Positions 62,734-64,000 of a DNA stretch of 64,000 nucleotides are shown in pieces; position 1 is the first letter of the stretch; every line of letters starts with the position of its first letter. The notes under the pieces were generated by a model that worked only from the letters and a program-made list of their open reading frames with translations, ran no database searches and was not told the DNA's origin. The stretch is from Rhodoferax potami (lineage in GTDB: Bacteria; Pseudomonadota; Gammaproteobacteria; Burkholderiales; Burkholderiaceae_C), in contig NZ_JAVBIK010000001.1 of the NCBI RefSeq assembly GCF_032193805.1, positions 1,943,001 to 2,007,000 of the forward strand, in the 5' to 3' direction. The position numbers were made by a program, and so were the translations under genes.

Positions 62734-64000
62734 ATGCTGCTATCAAATTTGAATTTATTAGCCACCGCCCCTGGCGGTGTGGCGCGCTTGCGCGAGCTGA
62801 TTTTGACGCTGGCCGTGCAAGGCAAGCTAGTTGCCCAAGACCCGAGCGATGAGCCAGCGAGCGAGCTGCTGAAGAAGATTCGGGCGGAGAAAGACCGGCT
62901 GATTGCGGATAAGAAGATTCGACGCTTGAAGCCGCTAGATTCGATTGACGACAGCGAATGTGTGTTCGTCCTACCCAGCAACTGGGAGTGGGAGCGCCTG
63001 GGAAATCTCGGCGATTGGGGAGCCGGCGCGACACCATCTCGCTCGAACAGCAACTACTACGGCGGAAGTATTCCCTGGTTCAAGTCAGGTGAATTGACGG
63101 CGGACTTCATTTCCGAATCAGAAGAAACAGTCACCGACGCAGCACTGCGCGACTGTTCGCTACGACTAAATCAAGTTGGCGACGTGCTGATAGCGATGTA
63201 TGGCGCGACCATTGGCAAGACCGCAATACTTTCCGTAGTCGGCACGACCAACCAAGCAGTGTGTGCGTGCACGCCATTCGTAGGTTTGTCCAATACCTAT
63301 TTGCTGCTGCTTATGAAGGCGTTGAAGCCTTATTTCATTAGCATCGGCGCTGGCGGAGCGCAGCCCAACATCTCGCGCGAGAAAGTCGTCGCCACAGTCA
63401 TTGGTTTGCCACCGCTCGCCGAACAATCCCGCATCGTCACCCGCGTCGAAGAACTCATGCGCTTGTGCGACGCGCTCGAAGCCAAAGGCCAGCTCGAAGC
63501 CACGCAACACGCACAGCTCGTTAGTACCCTGCTGGCCACGCTCACCGAAAGCGAAACGCCCGCGCAACTGGCCGACAACTGGCACCGCATCGCCACCCAC
63601 TTCGACCTGCTGCTAGACCGACCCGAGGCCTTAGACGCCCTGGAGCAAACCATCCTCCAACTCGCAGTGCGCGGCCTGCTCGTCCCCCAAGACCCGCAAG
63701 ACGAACCCGCAAGCGTTCTTCTAAAGAAAATCCGCACCGAGAAAGACAAGCTCATCGCCGAGGGCAAGAGCAAACGCGACAAACCCCTGCCGCCGATTGC
63801 GGAAGATGAACAGCCGTTTGTATTGCCGCAAGGGTGGGTGTGGGTGCGGCTGAACGACCTTATTCGTATTGGTTCCGGTGATGGCTTAACAGCCGCGCAG
63901 ATGGCACCGGGAGGAACCATTCCCGTCTTTGGTGGAAATGGCGTGAACGGGCATCACGATAAAGCTAATGTGGACGAACCAACCTTGGTCATTGGGCGTG
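62734..64000 (+). CDS. hsdS: Type I specificity subunit HsdS (C-terminus beyond window)
   Basis: At least 422 residues, frame open at the window end. It begins MLLSNLNLLATAPGGVARLREL, and the first target-recognition domain (about 75-225) includes WERLGNLGDWGAGATPSRSN and IPWFKSGEL. A central conserved helix region repeats the N-terminal one: LTLAVQGKLVAQDPSDEPASELLKKIRAEKDRLIA against LQLAVRGLLVPQDPQDEPASVLLKKIRTEKDKLIA. The second domain starts VWVRLNDLIRIGSGDGL. This internal duplication is the normal HsdS architecture and allows domain swapping. ATG 62734 is 8 nt after the hsdM stop. Confidence 0.93.
   Translation, partial: MLLSNLNLLATAPGGVARLRELILTLAVQGKLVAQDPSDEPASELLKKIRAEKDRLIADKKIRRLKPLDSIDDSECVFVLPSNWEWERLGNLGDWGAGATPSRSNSNYYGGSIPWFKSGELTADFISESEETVTDAALRDCSLRLNQVGDVLIAMYGATIGKTAILSVVGTTNQAVCACTPFVGLSNTYLLLLMKALKPYFISIGAGGAQPNISREKVVATVIGLPPLAEQSRIVTRVEELMRLCDALEAKGQLEATQHAQLVSTLLATLTESETPAQLADNWHRIATHFDLLLDRPEALDALEQTILQLAVRGLLVPQDPQDEPASVLLKKIRTEKDKLIAEGKSKRDKPLPPIAEDEQPFVLPQGWVWVRLNDLIRIGSGDGLTAAQMAPGGTIPVFGGNGVNGHHDKANVDEPTLVIGR

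Noticed and set aside
62735..62760. Ninth copy of the dispersed repeat at the start of hsdS (TGCTATCAAATTTG)
   Set aside because: Only the outer TATCAAATT resembles the repeat; the GCGCA and GAGCGCTAGAG cores are missing.

Overview
The window looks like chromosomal DNA of a betaproteobacterium of the Burkholderiales, most likely Comamonadaceae (Rhodoferax/Curvibacter-like). This is inferred from high G+C, dense short operons, a second-type infA, DUF2788/DUF2189 proteins, a ChvE-GguAB transporter under a GbpR-like regulator, and a dispersed ~50-bp repeat I associate with that family. No rRNA, tRNA, CRISPR array, integrase or insertion sequence was recognised.

Layout. (1) 1-3603: copper homeostasis (copA cut by the window edge, copZ, cueR, twin CueR boxes), then a Crp/Fnr regulator and two DUF2892 membrane proteins. 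(2) 3768-9640: a Pot-type ABC transporter, its FCD-GntR regulator and an Asp/Glu-hydantoin racemase-family protein, with a matching TTGT-ACAA operator pair in front. (3) 9753-15540: envelope and housekeeping genes (glycine-zipper protein, dienelactone hydrolase, RdgC, Spy-like chaperone, membrane proteins, diguanylate cyclase). (4) 15541-20598: an A/T-rich region with DnaA boxes, minCDE, an Lrp regulator, a flavin-binding protein behind an attenuator-like hairpin, a glutamine amidotransferase and infA. (5) 20859-22226: a 5'-truncated chemoreceptor. (6) 22360-34742: oxidative (Weimberg-type) pentose catabolism: sugar-acid dehydratase, XylB-like dehydrogenase, GbpR-like LysR, ChvE-GguA-GguB, keto-deoxy-pentonate dehydratase, Gfo/Idh oxidoreductase, 2-oxoglutarate semialdehyde dehydrogenase and a second ChvE. 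Together these would take pentose to 2-oxoglutarate; no lactonase is visible. (7) 34818-38092: AIM24-like protein, FliA-like sigma factor, cyanase, DAHP synthase. (8) 38221-41123: an EcoRII/SsoII-type restriction-modification system with its own operator. (9) 41247-43176: a DNA glycosylase carrying a repeat inside its reading frame, a DUF1176 protein, a rhodanese. (10) 43237-53265: a galactoside operon (GH36, ABC ATPase, GH2, two permeases, binding protein) facing a frameshifted LacI gene, with two identical operators 103 bp apart. (11) 53268-55095: PLP decarboxylase and RidA. (12) 55238 to the end: a type I restriction locus, hsdR - P-loop ATPase - [hsdM 5' fragment - ABC-type ATPase - PIN nuclease] - hsdM - hsdS.

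The most unusual element is the ATPase-PIN cassette between hsdR and hsdM. It is bracketed by 131-bp direct repeats whose last 88 bp, covering the hsdM leader and first 20 codons, are identical. The cassette's ribosome site overlaps the stop of the truncated hsdM copy, so it seems to borrow hsdM translation signals, and recombination between the repeats would remove it cleanly. A second theme is a dispersed hairpin repeat present in at least eight copies. Several copies abut or supply stop codons, and one lies in frame inside a DNA-glycosylase gene.
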